NCBI GenBank assembly: GCA_900545525.1 | Contig: UQZX01000003.1 | Span: 1-64,000, forward strand | Length of the DNA stretch: 64,000 nt | Source: an uncultured Prevotella sp. | GTDB taxonomy: Bacteria; Bacteroidota; Bacteroidia; Bacteroidales; Bacteroidaceae | Reading direction: 5' to 3' | Shown: piece by piece, positions 17,369 through 26,350 of the stretch | How positions within the stretch are numbered: the stretch's first letter is position 1 | How the letters are laid out: each line of letters begins with the position of its first letter | Notes under the pieces: generated by a model | The model's database searches: none | What the model saw: the letters and a program-made list of their open reading frames with translations, nothing else | Told to the model about the DNA's origin: nothing | Program-made: the position numbers and the translations under genes

Positions 17369-18523
17369 ATGTCACAAAGATTCATTCTGAACGAAGTGTC
17401 TTACTTCGGTGCCGGTTGCAGAAAAGAACTGGCAGATGTCCTTAAACGCATGAACATGAACAAAGCCCTTGTCGTTACAGACAAAGGACTCATCAAGGTG
17501 GGCACGGTCAAACTGGTGACCGACATCATGGACGAAGCAGGATTTCCTTATGAGATATTCTCAGAGGTAAAGCCCAACCCGACCGTAACAAACGTGAAAC
17601 AAGGCATCGAAGCTTTTAAGGCATCGGGTGCAGACTGCCTTGTAGCCATAGGCGGCGGCTCGGCAATGGACACGGCAAAAGGTATAGGCATTGTCATCAA
17701 CAATCCTGAATTTTCTGATATCGTATCGCTTGAGGGCGTTGCACCGACAAAGCACAAGAGCGTGCCTATCGTTGCACTGCCCACAACAGCCGGAACAGGT
17801 GCAGAGGTTACTATCAACTACGTAATTATTGACGAAGAACGTCAGGCTAAAATGGTATGTGTAGATCCCAACGACATACCCGCAGTTGCAATCGTCGACC
17901 CCGAACTGACATATTCTCTGCCCAAGGGACTGACAGCGGCAACAGGCATGGATGCCCTGACACATGCCATAGAAGGATATATAACAAAAGGTGCATGGGT
18001 AATGAGCGACATGTATGAGCTTCAGGCAATTAAGATGATTGCCGAATATCTGCCCACCGCTGTAGACGAACCGACAAATCCCGTGGGACGCGAGAACATG
18101 GCATTGGCACAGTATATTGCGGCACAGGCTTTCTCAAACGTTGGTCTCGGGCTTGTACACGGCATGGCACATCCCATGGGTTCGCTGCATGACATCCCTC
18201 ACGGAGTGGCAAATGCACTGCTGTTGCCTACCATAATGGAGTTTAACATGCCTGAATGCATCGAGAAATTCGGCGTGATAGCACGCACCATGGGTGTCGA
18301 CACAACAGGAATGACGGCAGAAGAGGCGGCACAGGCTGCATGCGATGCGGTTAAGGACCTTGCCATACGCGTTGGCATACCGCAACACTTGTCTGAACTT
18401 GGCATCAAGGAAGAGCACATTCCGGCACTTGCAGCACAGGCAATAACGGATGTTTGTACGCCGGGAAATCCGCGCGACGTGACCGAAGAACAGATTGTTG
18501 AGCTTTACAAGAAGGTGCTTTAA
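17369..18523 (+). CDS. fucO: iron-containing alcohol dehydrogenase, lactaldehyde reductase type
   Basis: The 384-residue product is a group III alcohol dehydrogenase. The NAD-binding GGGSAMDTAKG is at about 93-103, followed by PTTAGTGAEVT. Metal ligands are in GMDALTHAIEGY and GLVHGMAHPMGSLHDIPHG. FucO reduces lactaldehyde to 1,2-propanediol during fucose or rhamnose fermentation; the length and motifs fit best there, but 1,3-propanediol dehydrogenase-like members cannot be excluded. No fucose or rhamnose genes are nearby, so the physiological substrate is unsure. Cytoplasmic and monocistronic. Confidence 0.85.
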   Translation: MSQRFILNEVSYFGAGCRKELADVLKRMNMNKALVVTDKGLIKVGTVKLVTDIMDEAGFPYEIFSEVKPNPTVTNVKQGIEAFKASGADCLVAIGGGSAMDTAKGIGIVINNPEFSDIVSLEGVAPTKHKSVPIVALPTTAGTGAEVTINYVIIDEERQAKMVCVDPNDIPAVAIVDPELTYSLPKGLTAATGMDALTHAIEGYITKGAWVMSDMYELQAIKMIAEYLPTAVDEPTNPVGRENMALAQYIAAQAFSNVGLGLVHGMAHPMGSLHDIPHGVANALLLPTIMEFNMPECIEKFGVIARTMGVDTTGMTAEEAAQAACDAVKDLAIRVGIPQHLSELGIKEEHIPALAAQAITDVCTPGNPRDVTEEQIVELYKKVL

Positions 18524-18572
18524 CGTCCGTATTCATCAATCGGATATGATGTCCCGGACATCGTAAAATAAA

Positions 18573-18614
18573 GGCGGGGACATATTCTATCGTTCTGATA
18601 AATATGTCCCCGCC
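18573..18614. terminator. terminator between fucO-like and AlaX-like genes
   Basis: GGCGGGGACATATT pairs perfectly with AATATGTCCCCGCC, followed by ACTTTTAT. Convergent genes lie on both sides. Confidence 0.85.
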
Positions 18615-18658
18615 ACTTTTATATTATGTTCATGTCCTGATTATCACAGCATTCTGTC

Positions 18659-19129
18659 TCACTGCACAATCTTGAAACGTATTCTGAATGAATGCTTTTC
18701 TTCATCCCAGTTTGTTCCGAGCATCTCAAAACGCCCTATCTGAGCCGTAGACCGCACATGCTTGCCTATACACGGACACACATCATAATCACCGATACGC
18801 ACAAGACGTATTGTCTCCGAAGCATCATCCGGCAACTTGTCAAGCAATATGCCGTCGGGAAGAGTGCTGCGTGTGACAAATTCAAACGTCACGGGCATGT
18901 CTTCCTCTATCAGCTCGTTCATCCTGCGCTCAATCTCTTTCTCTGCCTTGCGGTCGGGCTTTCGCTCAAGAATATAGCTTATCTTGCTCTTCTTTCGCTC
19001 AACGTGTGCATTACGCGAACGTTCACATCCAAACATGCGTATCATCGTCTGGTTGAGAAGATGCTCGGCTGTATGCGCCGGAGGAAACTCTTCTTTGTTA
19101 TGGGCATTCAACAATATATCTTCTGCCAT
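18659..19129 (-). CDS. AlaX-like alanyl-tRNA editing protein
   Basis: The 156-residue product has the HTAEHLLNQ motif near 19-27 and CPCIGKHV near 122-129, which supply the HxxxH and CxxxH zinc ligands of the alanyl-tRNA synthetase editing domain (tRNA_SAD family). Such free-standing proteins hydrolyse mischarged tRNA(Ala). The insert between the motifs is basic. It starts 16 bases after the stop of the amylase gene and is probably cotranscribed with it, though the functions are unrelated. Confidence 0.85.
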   Translation of the reverse strand: MAEDILLNAHNKEEFPPAHTAEHLLNQTMIRMFGCERSRNAHVERKKSKISYILERKPDRKAEKEIERRMNELIEEDMPVTFEFVTRSTLPDGILLDKLPDDASETIRLVRIGDYDVCPCIGKHVRSTAQIGRFEMLGTNWDEEKHSFRIRFKIVQ

Positions 19130-19145
19130 GGTCTGTTATGATTAA

Positions 19146-20816
19146 CTAAAGATTTATTTTATATATCCTTCCGCCATACGGTTCCAAAGAGACAGACACC
19201 GGTGCATCCGCCTTAACATTAAGCACGCACTTGTCACCCGACAGGAGGTCTGTTGCCTCATGGCTCTTTTCCACGATATGAAGATAATCTATTGCATGAC
19301 GCGGTATGACGACATCGGCAACAACAGATTTATCAGAAAAGTTAGCCACGACAAGAAGAAGCTCGTTATCGGCTTTCCTTATAAATGAGTACTGCTTGTC
19401 CGCTATATGACCGTTGACATACATAAGGTCAAAGAACTCACCCTCAGCTACGGCTTTCTCTCTCACCGCTATACCAAGAACTTTCTTGTATATATCGTAA
19501 AGCTGCTTCTCTGCAACCGTCTGCTTACGCCTGTTTATAAAACCCCGGTATAGCGTTCCTACTGTCCAATAGTCGAATATCGTAGTGCGACCGTCAACTC
19601 CGCTGAACCCTTCTTTGTCCATTCCACGCTCTCCAAACTCCTGTCCGGCGTAGACCATAAACGGGTTTTTCTGCATCAGGGCACTGACAATAAGTCCCGG
19701 AACACCTTTCTTACCGTCACCGGCAAAGAACTCCGACGCTATACGCTGCTCATCATGATTTTCAAGGAAATAAAGCATGTGGCTGCGAATGTCATCTGTA
19801 GCTTGCCACATATATGTTATGTCCGAAGCCATGCGCCTGCCGCATATCACATCGCGTACACAGTCATACATGCCGACCTTATCGTAAAGATAATCAAAAC
19901 CAGCTCCAATATAGTTGCGATACTGATTTGGATCATACACCTCGCCTATGAATATCTTATCCGGAAAACGGTACTTAACCTTGTCTGTTGCCCATGCCCA
20001 AAATGCGGCAGGCACCATCTCTGCCATATCGCAACGGAAACCATCAACTCCTTTTGCCGCCCAGAACAAGAGTATGTCCGTCATCTTGTTCCATGTATCG
20101 GGTATCGGGTCAAAGTGATACGAACGTCCTCCCGCATCACAATAGTCTATACCATAGTTAAGTTTCACCGTTTCGTACCAGTCGTTCCTGCCCGGGCGAT
20201 TGTCAAAGTGATCATTCCCTGTTGCCTTCGCAGGACATTCCATATATGTATGGTCACACAAATCTGCTGAAAAGATGACATCCGAGAGGTCGAGAGCACA
20301 TCCTGGACAATAGTAAAAATTGTTTCCTGTTGAGAAGTGCATGTCCTTGTTGTCATCTTCACCCAAGTCTCTGACACCCTCGGGACGGCATACCGACCTG
20401 TACTGTCGTGCCACATGGTTCGGAACAAAATCCATTATCACCTTCATTCCGGCTTTGTGTGTACGCTCAACAAGAGCTTCAAACTCTTCCATACGCCGTT
20501 CCACATCCGATGCAAGATCCGGATCAACATCATAATAGTCTGTTATTGCATACGGAGAGCCCGCCTTTCCTTTCACCACATCCGGGTTTTGACAAGGTAT
20601 TCCATATTTCGAATAATCGGTTGCCGTGGCATGACGTACCACTCCAGTGTACCAAACATGCGTAATTCCCATTTCTTTTATGCGCTTCAACACAGCAGGT
20701 GTGAAGTCGCAAAACTTGCCGCAACCATTCTCTTCAAGCTTTCCGTTTTCAATGCAAGCTGTTGTCTTATTGCCGAAGAGACGCGTAAATATCTGATATA
20801 TTATTATCTTTTCCAT
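19146..20816 (-). CDS. cytoplasmic GH13 alpha-amylase family enzyme
   Basis: The 556-residue product has no signal peptide, so it should act on alpha-glucans or maltooligosaccharides inside the cell. GH13 motifs are in order: DFVPNHVA (region I), GFRCDMAE (region II, nucleophile Asp), FIGEVYDP (region III, acid/base Glu) and FLENHDEQR (region IV). A C-terminal beta domain ends VSLEPYGGRIYKI. The gene is followed by the AlaX-like gene and preceded by a 41-base inverted repeat. Exact specificity is not predictable. Confidence 0.93.
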   Translation of the reverse strand: MEKIIIYQIFTRLFGNKTTACIENGKLEENGCGKFCDFTPAVLKRIKEMGITHVWYTGVVRHATATDYSKYGIPCQNPDVVKGKAGSPYAITDYYDVDPDLASDVERRMEEFEALVERTHKAGMKVIMDFVPNHVARQYRSVCRPEGVRDLGEDDNKDMHFSTGNNFYYCPGCALDLSDVIFSADLCDHTYMECPAKATGNDHFDNRPGRNDWYETVKLNYGIDYCDAGGRSYHFDPIPDTWNKMTDILLFWAAKGVDGFRCDMAEMVPAAFWAWATDKVKYRFPDKIFIGEVYDPNQYRNYIGAGFDYLYDKVGMYDCVRDVICGRRMASDITYMWQATDDIRSHMLYFLENHDEQRIASEFFAGDGKKGVPGLIVSALMQKNPFMVYAGQEFGERGMDKEGFSGVDGRTTIFDYWTVGTLYRGFINRRKQTVAEKQLYDIYKKVLGIAVREKAVAEGEFFDLMYVNGHIADKQYSFIRKADNELLLVVANFSDKSVVADVVIPRHAIDYLHIVEKSHEATDLLSGDKCVLNVKADAPVSVSLEPYGGRIYKINL

Positions 20817-20830
20817 AACTGAAGGATAAA

Positions 20831-20944
20831 GTAAATGAAAAATAAAGAGTGAAGAATGATGAATGAAGAATTAGAGTTTGCATTTTAATGCAGTGTAACT
20901 TTTATTCTTCATTCATCATTCTTCACTCTTTATTTTTCATTTAC
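20831..20944. repeat. 41-base perfect inverted repeat overlapping the fabD stop
   Basis: Arms 20831-20871 and 20904-20944 are perfect complements (GTAAATGAAAAATAAAGAG... ) with a 32-base loop. The right arm includes the fabD stop codon. It could work as a terminator for fabD transcripts. Confidence 0.88.
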
Positions 20945-21828
20945 TGAATTCCGTGTGCTGTCACAGTCTTGTCTATACGGCCAATCATTCCTTGAAGCAC
21001 CTTGCCCGGTCCGCACTCAGTAAAGTCATCTGCACCGTCGGCAATCATGTTCTGCACACATGCCGTCCAACGTACTGAACTTGTAAGCTGAGCTATCAGG
21101 TTAGCCTTTATCTCAGCTGCATCAGTATGAGGCTTTCCGTCTACATTCTGATAAACCGGACACTTGGGGTCTGAGAAGTCCGTCTTCTCGATTGCTGCCT
21201 CAAGCTCATCCTTGGCAGGCTGCATGAGCGGAGAATGGAAAGCGCCGCCAACCTTCAGCGGCAGTGCACGCTTGGCACCGGCAGCCTTAAGTTTTTCGCA
21301 AGCCTCATTTATGGCTTCTATGTTGCCGCTTATCACCAGCTGACCGGGACAGTTGTAGTTGGCAGGAACAACAACATGACCCTCTTTGTTCACTTCTCCA
21401 CAGATTTCCTCTACCTTCTCGTCAGCCAGACCTACGATGGCGGCCATAGTTGAAGGAGCCATTTCACATGCCTTCTGCATTGCCATGGCACGCGCATAGA
21501 CAAGTTTCAGTCCGTCTTCAAAGCTCAGTGCCCCGGCAGCAACAAGTGCAGAGAACTCTCCAAGAGAGTGTCCTGCCGTCATTTCAGGTTTGAAATCATC
21601 TCCCATGCACAATGCACTGATTACACTATGCAGAAAGACTGCGGGCTGTGTAACCTTTGTCTGCTTCAACTCATCATCAGTTCCGGCAAACATAATATCG
21701 GTAATCCTGTAACCAAGGATTTCGTTAGCTTTCTCAAAAAGTTCTTTTGCCAAAGGGTTATTGTCGTAAAGGTCCTTGCCCATACCTACAAACTGTGCTC
21801 CCTGTCCGGGAAAAACAAATGCTTTCAT
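20941..21828 (-). CDS. fabD: malonyl-CoA:ACP transacylase
   Basis: The 295-residue product loads malonyl groups from CoA onto acyl carrier protein for fatty acid synthesis. It has the N-terminal FPGQGAQFVGMG, the nucleophile elbow AGHSLGEFSA with Ser near 91, and GAFHSPLM with the catalytic His near 198. Length is normal. The promoter upstream is well formed (TTG, 20-base spacer, TATCTTTG). It is not beside other fab genes here. Confidence 0.96.
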   Translation of the reverse strand: MKAFVFPGQGAQFVGMGKDLYDNNPLAKELFEKANEILGYRITDIMFAGTDDELKQTKVTQPAVFLHSVISALCMGDDFKPEMTAGHSLGEFSALVAAGALSFEDGLKLVYARAMAMQKACEMAPSTMAAIVGLADEKVEEICGEVNKEGHVVVPANYNCPGQLVISGNIEAINEACEKLKAAGAKRALPLKVGGAFHSPLMQPAKDELEAAIEKTDFSDPKCPVYQNVDGKPHTDAAEIKANLIAQLTSSVRWTACVQNMIADGADDFTECGPGKVLQGMIGRIDKTVTAHGIQ

Positions 21829-21866
21829 AATTCTTTTAAAAAGTTTACTATTAATGAATTAGACTG

Positions 21867-21897
21867 CAAAGATAGCCTTTTTCCATAATACAGACAA
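21867..21897 (-). promoter_or_regulatory. promoter of fabD
   Basis: On the minus strand: TTG (21895-21897), 20-base spacer, TATCTTTG (21867-21874); 38 bases before the start codon. Confidence 0.65.
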
Positions 21898-21938
21898 GAA
21901 AAATCACAATTTTGGATTTGCCGACTACATATTTAATG

Positions 21939-22331
21939 TCATGATTTGGTGCTGAACAAATCGTTTATTTCGCTTATCTCATCATCGTCAAACCACTTGC
22001 CAAGTTTCTCCTTTGCCTTTGTCTTTACATCTTCAGGCACATCTCCCCAAACCTTGTTCAGCACATATATAAGAACGGTGAGGTCGTCACCGAGACCTAC
22101 AATGGGGATTGCATCGGGCACTACATCGAGCGGACTGACAAGATATCCGAGAGCACCTATTATTATTGCCTTGTCTTTTATGGATATCTTGTCACTCTGC
22201 AAAGTATAGAACAATATCAGTGCGGCATAGACTAATTTTGCCCCTGCCCTCTTCGCAATCTTTGAAATCTTGTCCATAAACTCACCGCTGGTGAATTTAC
22301 CGGAATATGACATAAAATCAGGTAATTCCAT
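21939..22331 (-). CDS. DUF1232 (YkvA-like) small membrane protein
   Basis: The 130-residue product has a hydrophobic core with the family signature LGYLVSPLDVVPDAIPIVGLGDDLTV (given here only as the positions 84-109 with key SPLD, PD and GLGDD residues). DUF1232 proteins are small membrane-associated proteins of unknown function. The C-terminal 40 residues are charged. The gene lies between fabD and the YihY-type gene, downstream of the 66-bp tandem repeat, which supplies -7 boxes. Confidence 0.85.
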   Translation of the reverse strand: MELPDFMSYSGKFTSGEFMDKISKIAKRAGAKLVYAALILFYTLQSDKISIKDKAIIIGALGYLVSPLDVVPDAIPIVGLGDDLTVLIYVLNKVWGDVPEDVKTKAKEKLGKWFDDDEISEINDLFSTKS

Positions 22332-22364
22332 TTATTCTGTTTCTTTATTTATGATTAATCTGCG

Positions 22365-22496
22365 CAAAGATAATGCAAGCCGAGCGCAATGAAACTTGTT
22401 TCAAATTGCCGAGGCGCAGCTTATCTTATACAAAGATAATGCAAGCCAAACGCAATGAAACTTGTTTCAAATTGCCGAGGCGCAGCTTATCTCATG
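22365..22496. repeat. 66-bp tandem duplication carrying -7 boxes
   Basis: Two copies (22365-22430 and 22431-22496) are nearly identical. Each begins CAAAGATAATGCAAGCC, whose complement gives TATCTTTG (a minus-strand -7 box), and each contains the palindrome GAAACTTGTTTC. They lie directly upstream of the DUF1232 gene. Confidence 0.88.
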
Positions 22497-22530
22497 CAAA
22501 AATAAACATTTTTCCCGAATTAGAAGTGCA

Positions 22531-23850
22531 TTAAAGTTCCTTTAACAACACATTGCGCTGCTCATCAAGATAATCGGCACGTGCACGCAGCACACGTGTC
22601 CACATGGCACGGTCACATCCCGAAGTATTAAGATTGAATTTCCACTTTCCGTAAGCCTCCATACGGTCTATAAGCGCCCCTACCGTGAGCCGCTGCAAGT
22701 CTTCTGCCGGCTGGTATACGCTGTCCTCCCCTTTCTCGTCACAAGTCACCTCACTTATCATGTGTATGCGCGTAAGGTTGTAAAGCAAATCCTGTGTCAC
22801 GCGTATTGGTATGTTCGTTTTCATACGCAGTTCGAGCGCCGTATACGGCTTCTCACCTTTCTCAAAGCGGCGGCATATATGGCTCATCAACATCACGCTC
22901 ATCATCAGGCGATAGCGATGACTTATCTCATCGGTACCGGCACGGAAGGCAAAGTCTTCAAAGTTCTGACTGGCATAGCACAGTTCGGCACCGAACAGAC
23001 AGATTATCCACGAAATCTGTACCCAAAGCATAAACAGGGGCAACGCCGCAAACGAGCCGTAAATGGCATTATAGCTGCTCACCCATATCTGCGAATGTAT
23101 GTAGAACAGCTGAAGCCCCTGCATTGCCACACCGGCAAGTATTCCCGGAAACAGCGCACATCTGAACTTTACTTTCGTATTGGGCATGAAAACATAAAGT
23201 GCCACAAACACAGCCGACATAAAAACATAAGGCATCACCGCAATCAGACAGCGCATGGCAGGTCCCAGCAGTGCAATGCGGTCTGTCTCTCCTGCCACCG
23301 TTGCCATGAATATCGACAGTCCGGACGACACGACTATTATTACCGGAGCAAGCAGAAACATGCCCATATAATCCGTTATGGTACGGAAAAGGCTGCGCGG
23401 CTTCTTGACCTGCCATATATTATTGAACGCCTGTTCTATATTATATACGAGCATTATGACTGTCCACAACATCACTATAAGACCTATTCCCAAGAACACA
23501 CCGCTCTTTGTATGGACAAGATATGAGTTGACAAAGCCCACTATGATGTCGGCAGCCTGCGGCTGGCTCGACAACAGCTCACGAAACCATTCTTCTATAT
23601 ACTTGTTATAGCCAAATCCCCGTGCCACGGCAAAGAGCACAGCCATAATAGGCACAATGGCAAGGAGTGTTGAATAAGTAAGATATCCGGCAGAGTCAAT
23701 CATGCGCTTGGTCGTAAAGCACTCTATGGCAAGAAGCAGTTTCCTTATCACTTCGTAGACAATATACCGCACAGGCGACACATCGTGCCTGTCCACGGTC
23801 CAAATACCGACCTTCAAGAAGTCAACCAGTCTTTTTATACGTTCACCCAT
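22531..23850 (-). CDS. YihY/BrkB-family membrane protein
   Basis: The frame opens at 23898, but the start at 23850 (MGERIKRLVDFLKVG) fits family N-termini better. The product of about 439 residues has six or so membrane segments in the YihY/virulence factor BrkB domain, with motifs AGYLTYSTLLAIVPIMAVLFAV, NNIWQVKKPRS and FGSFAALPLFMLWVQISW-like (around 70-310), then a roughly 130-residue cytoplasmic tail with a winged-helix-like fold. Formerly called RNase BN, though the family is not thought to be a nuclease. Function unknown. Confidence 0.88.
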   Translation of the reverse strand: MGERIKRLVDFLKVGIWTVDRHDVSPVRYIVYEVIRKLLLAIECFTTKRMIDSAGYLTYSTLLAIVPIMAVLFAVARGFGYNKYIEEWFRELLSSQPQAADIIVGFVNSYLVHTKSGVFLGIGLIVMLWTVIMLVYNIEQAFNNIWQVKKPRSLFRTITDYMGMFLLAPVIIVVSSGLSIFMATVAGETDRIALLGPAMRCLIAVMPYVFMSAVFVALYVFMPNTKVKFRCALFPGILAGVAMQGLQLFYIHSQIWVSSYNAIYGSFAALPLFMLWVQISWIICLFGAELCYASQNFEDFAFRAGTDEISHRYRLMMSVMLMSHICRRFEKGEKPYTALELRMKTNIPIRVTQDLLYNLTRIHMISEVTCDEKGEDSVYQPAEDLQRLTVGALIDRMEAYGKWKFNLNTSGCDRAMWTRVLRARADYLDEQRNVLLKEL

Positions 23851-23979
23851 AATCCGGTGTTTTAATAAAACGGAATGATATTGAAAGACCAACATCATCC
23901 TGAGACAAATACATATCTCCGTATATGCTCATTGCCCGACAACACGGTCTCCGCAGATAACGAAATAACAAAAGAAAGC

Positions 23980-24357
23980 AGTGCCCCTGTAAGCCGGGTT
24001 CTGTTCCGCCATGACCTCTCGGCAATCACGTCGGTGCCTGTCATTTATCTACTCCGCAAGTCACCCTGCGGCTCAAGCGTTCTACCCTCCATCGGAATAA
24101 GTCGGGCGGGTAACCCTCAGACGATGGTTTACGCGAACTTGCAGCCTCCAGATGGCACAGCCCGGCGATCGCCCGCCGGCTGGTGGTCTCTTACACCACC
24201 TTCTCACCCTTACCACATTATTATATATGGCGGTTGTTTTCTTCTGCCGTCTCCTACTGTCGCCAATAGCTTCTACTTTCGGAAGTGGAGCACCCTGCGC
24301 TGCCCGGACTTTCCTCCTGTGTCACAAAGACACCGGCGACAAGCCGTGGCACTGCGT
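23980..24357 (-). ncRNA. rnpB: RNase P RNA
   Basis: Read on the minus strand, the RNA begins near AGTGCCACGGCTTGTCG and carries the conserved GAGGAAAGTCCGGGC element near its 5' end (24303-24317). It ends with ACAGAACCCGGCTTACAGG and GGGGCACT, which pairs with the 5' end to close helix P1. This is bacterial type A RNase P RNA, the catalytic RNA that matures tRNA 5' ends. The exact 5' end is set only by the pairing and by the promoter. Open frames through this region are spurious. Confidence 0.95.
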
Positions 24358-24371
24358 TCTTTTTCTTAATG

Positions 24372-24402
24372 CAAAGATAAATAAAAACGGTGGAACGGAC
24401 AA
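24372..24402 (-). promoter_or_regulatory. promoter of rnpB
   Basis: On the minus strand: TTG (24400-24402), 20-base spacer, TATCTTTG (24372-24379). The box is about 15 bases from the RNase P RNA 5' end. Confidence 0.75.
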
Positions 24403-24440
24403 TTAATATACATATTTTATATATTTGCGTTTCCCCTTTT

Positions 24441-24485
24441 AATAATTATGCACGGCAAACATAATGTTTGCCGTGCATAATTATT
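24441..24485. terminator. long palindromic terminator after the DUF234-type ATPase gene
   Basis: AATAATTATGCACGGCAAAC... pairs with its exact complement across a one-base centre; 22-base arms. It lies 5 bases beyond the stop of the ATPase gene and shields rnpB from read-through. Confidence 0.85.
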
Positions 24486-24489
24486 GCGG

Positions 24490-25863
24490 TTATCTTGACA
24501 ATTCCAAGACATCAGCTGGGAACAAAGCATTTCCAACATCGTTTACAGGAATATTCTTCAGAAACAGAACCGGTACAATCTGATACTTATCGGCAAACGG
24601 CAACATGGCAGCCTTTCGCATAATCTCAGCTGTAAGCAGTTTCCCATTTTCCTGCGTAGTCCATTTACACTCACCTATAAGTAAATATTTCTTATCTAAC
24701 GATTCCGCCATCACGTCAAACTCAACTTGCTCCTGTTTCTTATCTGCGTTCAATACCGTACCCCACCAACGCCTTGCCTTGCCGTACAATACATCCCTGA
24801 TGACATTTCCTGTAACAGCACAACGACACAGCCGCTCCCACTGCATGCTCACATATTCACTGAAATGTGCATCAAGGGCATGTTCCACCGGATTTCGCCG
24901 TCCAAGTTCTATAAACGAACGATTGGGCACAACAAACTTATAATAGAAAGCCATAAACGGATCTGAAATCTTATAAATACTCTTTCTTGCTGTCTTTTCA
25001 TTTATACCAAACGGCACATCTTTTTCCAAAAAGCCAAGATCTATCAGCTTTTTCAACGGACGTGACAAGTTTGTAGCAGGCTCATTGCAGCGTGACGCTA
25101 TTTCAGACAGCCGTGTTGCACCGCTTCCTATATACGACATTATGGTAGAAGTCTTTATAATATCCTTCACATCATCCTGAAACAACTTTACAGGCTCTTC
25201 ATATAAAGTTCCATTCACAGAAAGGATATTATATCGCAAAGCATCGTCAAGAGAAGCATTTCTCTCACGCAGTTCCCAATAACGTGGGACACCGCCCCAA
25301 ACCGAATATTCCTCCACTGCTCCCACTGCATCCACTCCCAAAGCCTCACAGACAAACGGCAAGCGTATAGGCATAAGCCTCATTATAACATCTGCCCTGC
25401 CATAAAGCGGCGCTGTGGAATCGAGAAACAGACCATACATCATATTCTGTGATGAACCGCACACCACAATATTATATTTCAATTGTTTCCCGTCAATGAA
25501 CTTTTGCAACACCGACGGTAGCTCCGGCGACTGTTCCACTATATATGGGAACTCATCCAAGCACAACGTAAAACGCCTGTCTGCCCGATAATCCAATGCT
25601 CTCAGCAATGTCTCCCAATCGGGATATACCACCTTGTCAAAATCTGGAAACACCTGCGCAATCACTGTTGCCAGCAACATTCGCTGATGCTGTCCTTCCG
25701 ACCGGTCTGCAAGAAAATAGACATCATCATCGTGCAACACTCTTTTGACAAGTGTCGATTTACCCAATCTTCTGCGACCGTATACAACAACAAAAGATGA
25801 TTTGTCACGCGAAAGGGCACTCACAAGACGTGCCGTCTCATCCGTTCTGTCTACAAACTTCAT
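24490..25863 (-). CDS. AAA ATPase with DUF234-type C-terminal domain
   Basis: I place the start at 25863 (MKFVDRTDETARL), where the family N-terminus begins; the frame is open to 25917. The product of about 457 residues has Walker A GRRRLGKST near 29-37, Walker B FTLCLDEFPYI near 103-113 and the sensor region VCGSSQNMM. A winged-helix segment (SYIGSGATRLSEIASRCN) and a nuclease-like DUF234 domain with FDVMAES...IGECKW near 400-420 follow. The E-x-K pattern is typical of PD-(D/E)XK folds. Such proteins are widespread in Bacteroidetes and archaea and their role is unknown. Confidence 0.88.
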   Translation of the reverse strand: MKFVDRTDETARLVSALSRDKSSFVVVYGRRRLGKSTLVKRVLHDDDVYFLADRSEGQHQRMLLATVIAQVFPDFDKVVYPDWETLLRALDYRADRRFTLCLDEFPYIVEQSPELPSVLQKFIDGKQLKYNIVVCGSSQNMMYGLFLDSTAPLYGRADVIMRLMPIRLPFVCEALGVDAVGAVEEYSVWGGVPRYWELRERNASLDDALRYNILSVNGTLYEEPVKLFQDDVKDIIKTSTIMSYIGSGATRLSEIASRCNEPATNLSRPLKKLIDLGFLEKDVPFGINEKTARKSIYKISDPFMAFYYKFVVPNRSFIELGRRNPVEHALDAHFSEYVSMQWERLCRCAVTGNVIRDVLYGKARRWWGTVLNADKKQEQVEFDVMAESLDKKYLLIGECKWTTQENGKLLTAEIMRKAAMLPFADKYQIVPVLFLKNIPVNDVGNALFPADVLELSR

Positions 25864-25994
25864 ATTCCAAAATAAATTATGCTCTGCAAACATAATGATT
25901 TTACAGCATAATTCCAAATATTACCACAACAATTATATTTGCTGCCCGATGATAATACCAACAAAAACAACAAGCCTTATATATAACAAATAAT

Positions 25995-26025
25995 GTGTGC
26001 CGGAGGCATATTCCTTCCGGCACAC
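25995..26025 (-). terminator. terminator after the small lipoprotein gene
   Basis: GTGTGCCGGAGG pairs with CCTTCCGGCACAC and, on the minus strand, is followed by a T-rich stretch. It lies about 47 bases beyond the stop at 26072. Confidence 0.7.
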
Positions 26026-26071
26026 AAATAAAATCAGGGATAAAATGAATTTGTTATTTATGTTTATTGTG

Positions 26072-26311
26072 TCAGTCAACCGTGGGATTATGTATCGATG
26101 TTGCCGGCGGCTCGCCATCGTCATCAAAACCAAAGTCCGTCCCTCCACCGGTTATGCCTATGCTGTCGGACGAAACAGACAATACGATACCATTGTTCTC
26201 ATCTCCCATAAATTCACCATAGTAATCATGTGTACATGACATAAATACAGCTTGGAAAAGAAAAATAAAAAAAGATATAATGTCCACAAACTTTAAATGT
26301 CGCACAAACAT
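26072..26311 (-). CDS. small lipoprotein, 79 residues
   Basis: The start at 26311 (MFVRHLKFVD) is preceded by AGAAAGAAA; a longer frame begins at 26335. The signal peptide ends in a lipobox-like FMSC. The mature peptide of about 55 residues is acidic, with a Gly-rich GGGTDFGFDDD segment. No family was recognised. It begins about 40 bases after the stop of the recombinase/FISUMP fusion gene on the same strand and the two share a terminator. It may be the lipid-anchored remnant or partner of a surface protein. Confidence 0.6.
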   Translation of the reverse strand: MFVRHLKFVDIISFFIFLFQAVFMSCTHDYYGEFMGDENNGIVLSVSSDSIGITGGGTDFGFDDDGEPPATSIHNPTVD

Positions 26312-26350
26312 TTTCTTTCTATTACATGATACCATATTGTACGCATCATC

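Noticed and set aside
23875..24406. open reading frames on the plus strand
   Set aside because: They run antisense to RNase P RNA, whose conserved elements explain the sequence.
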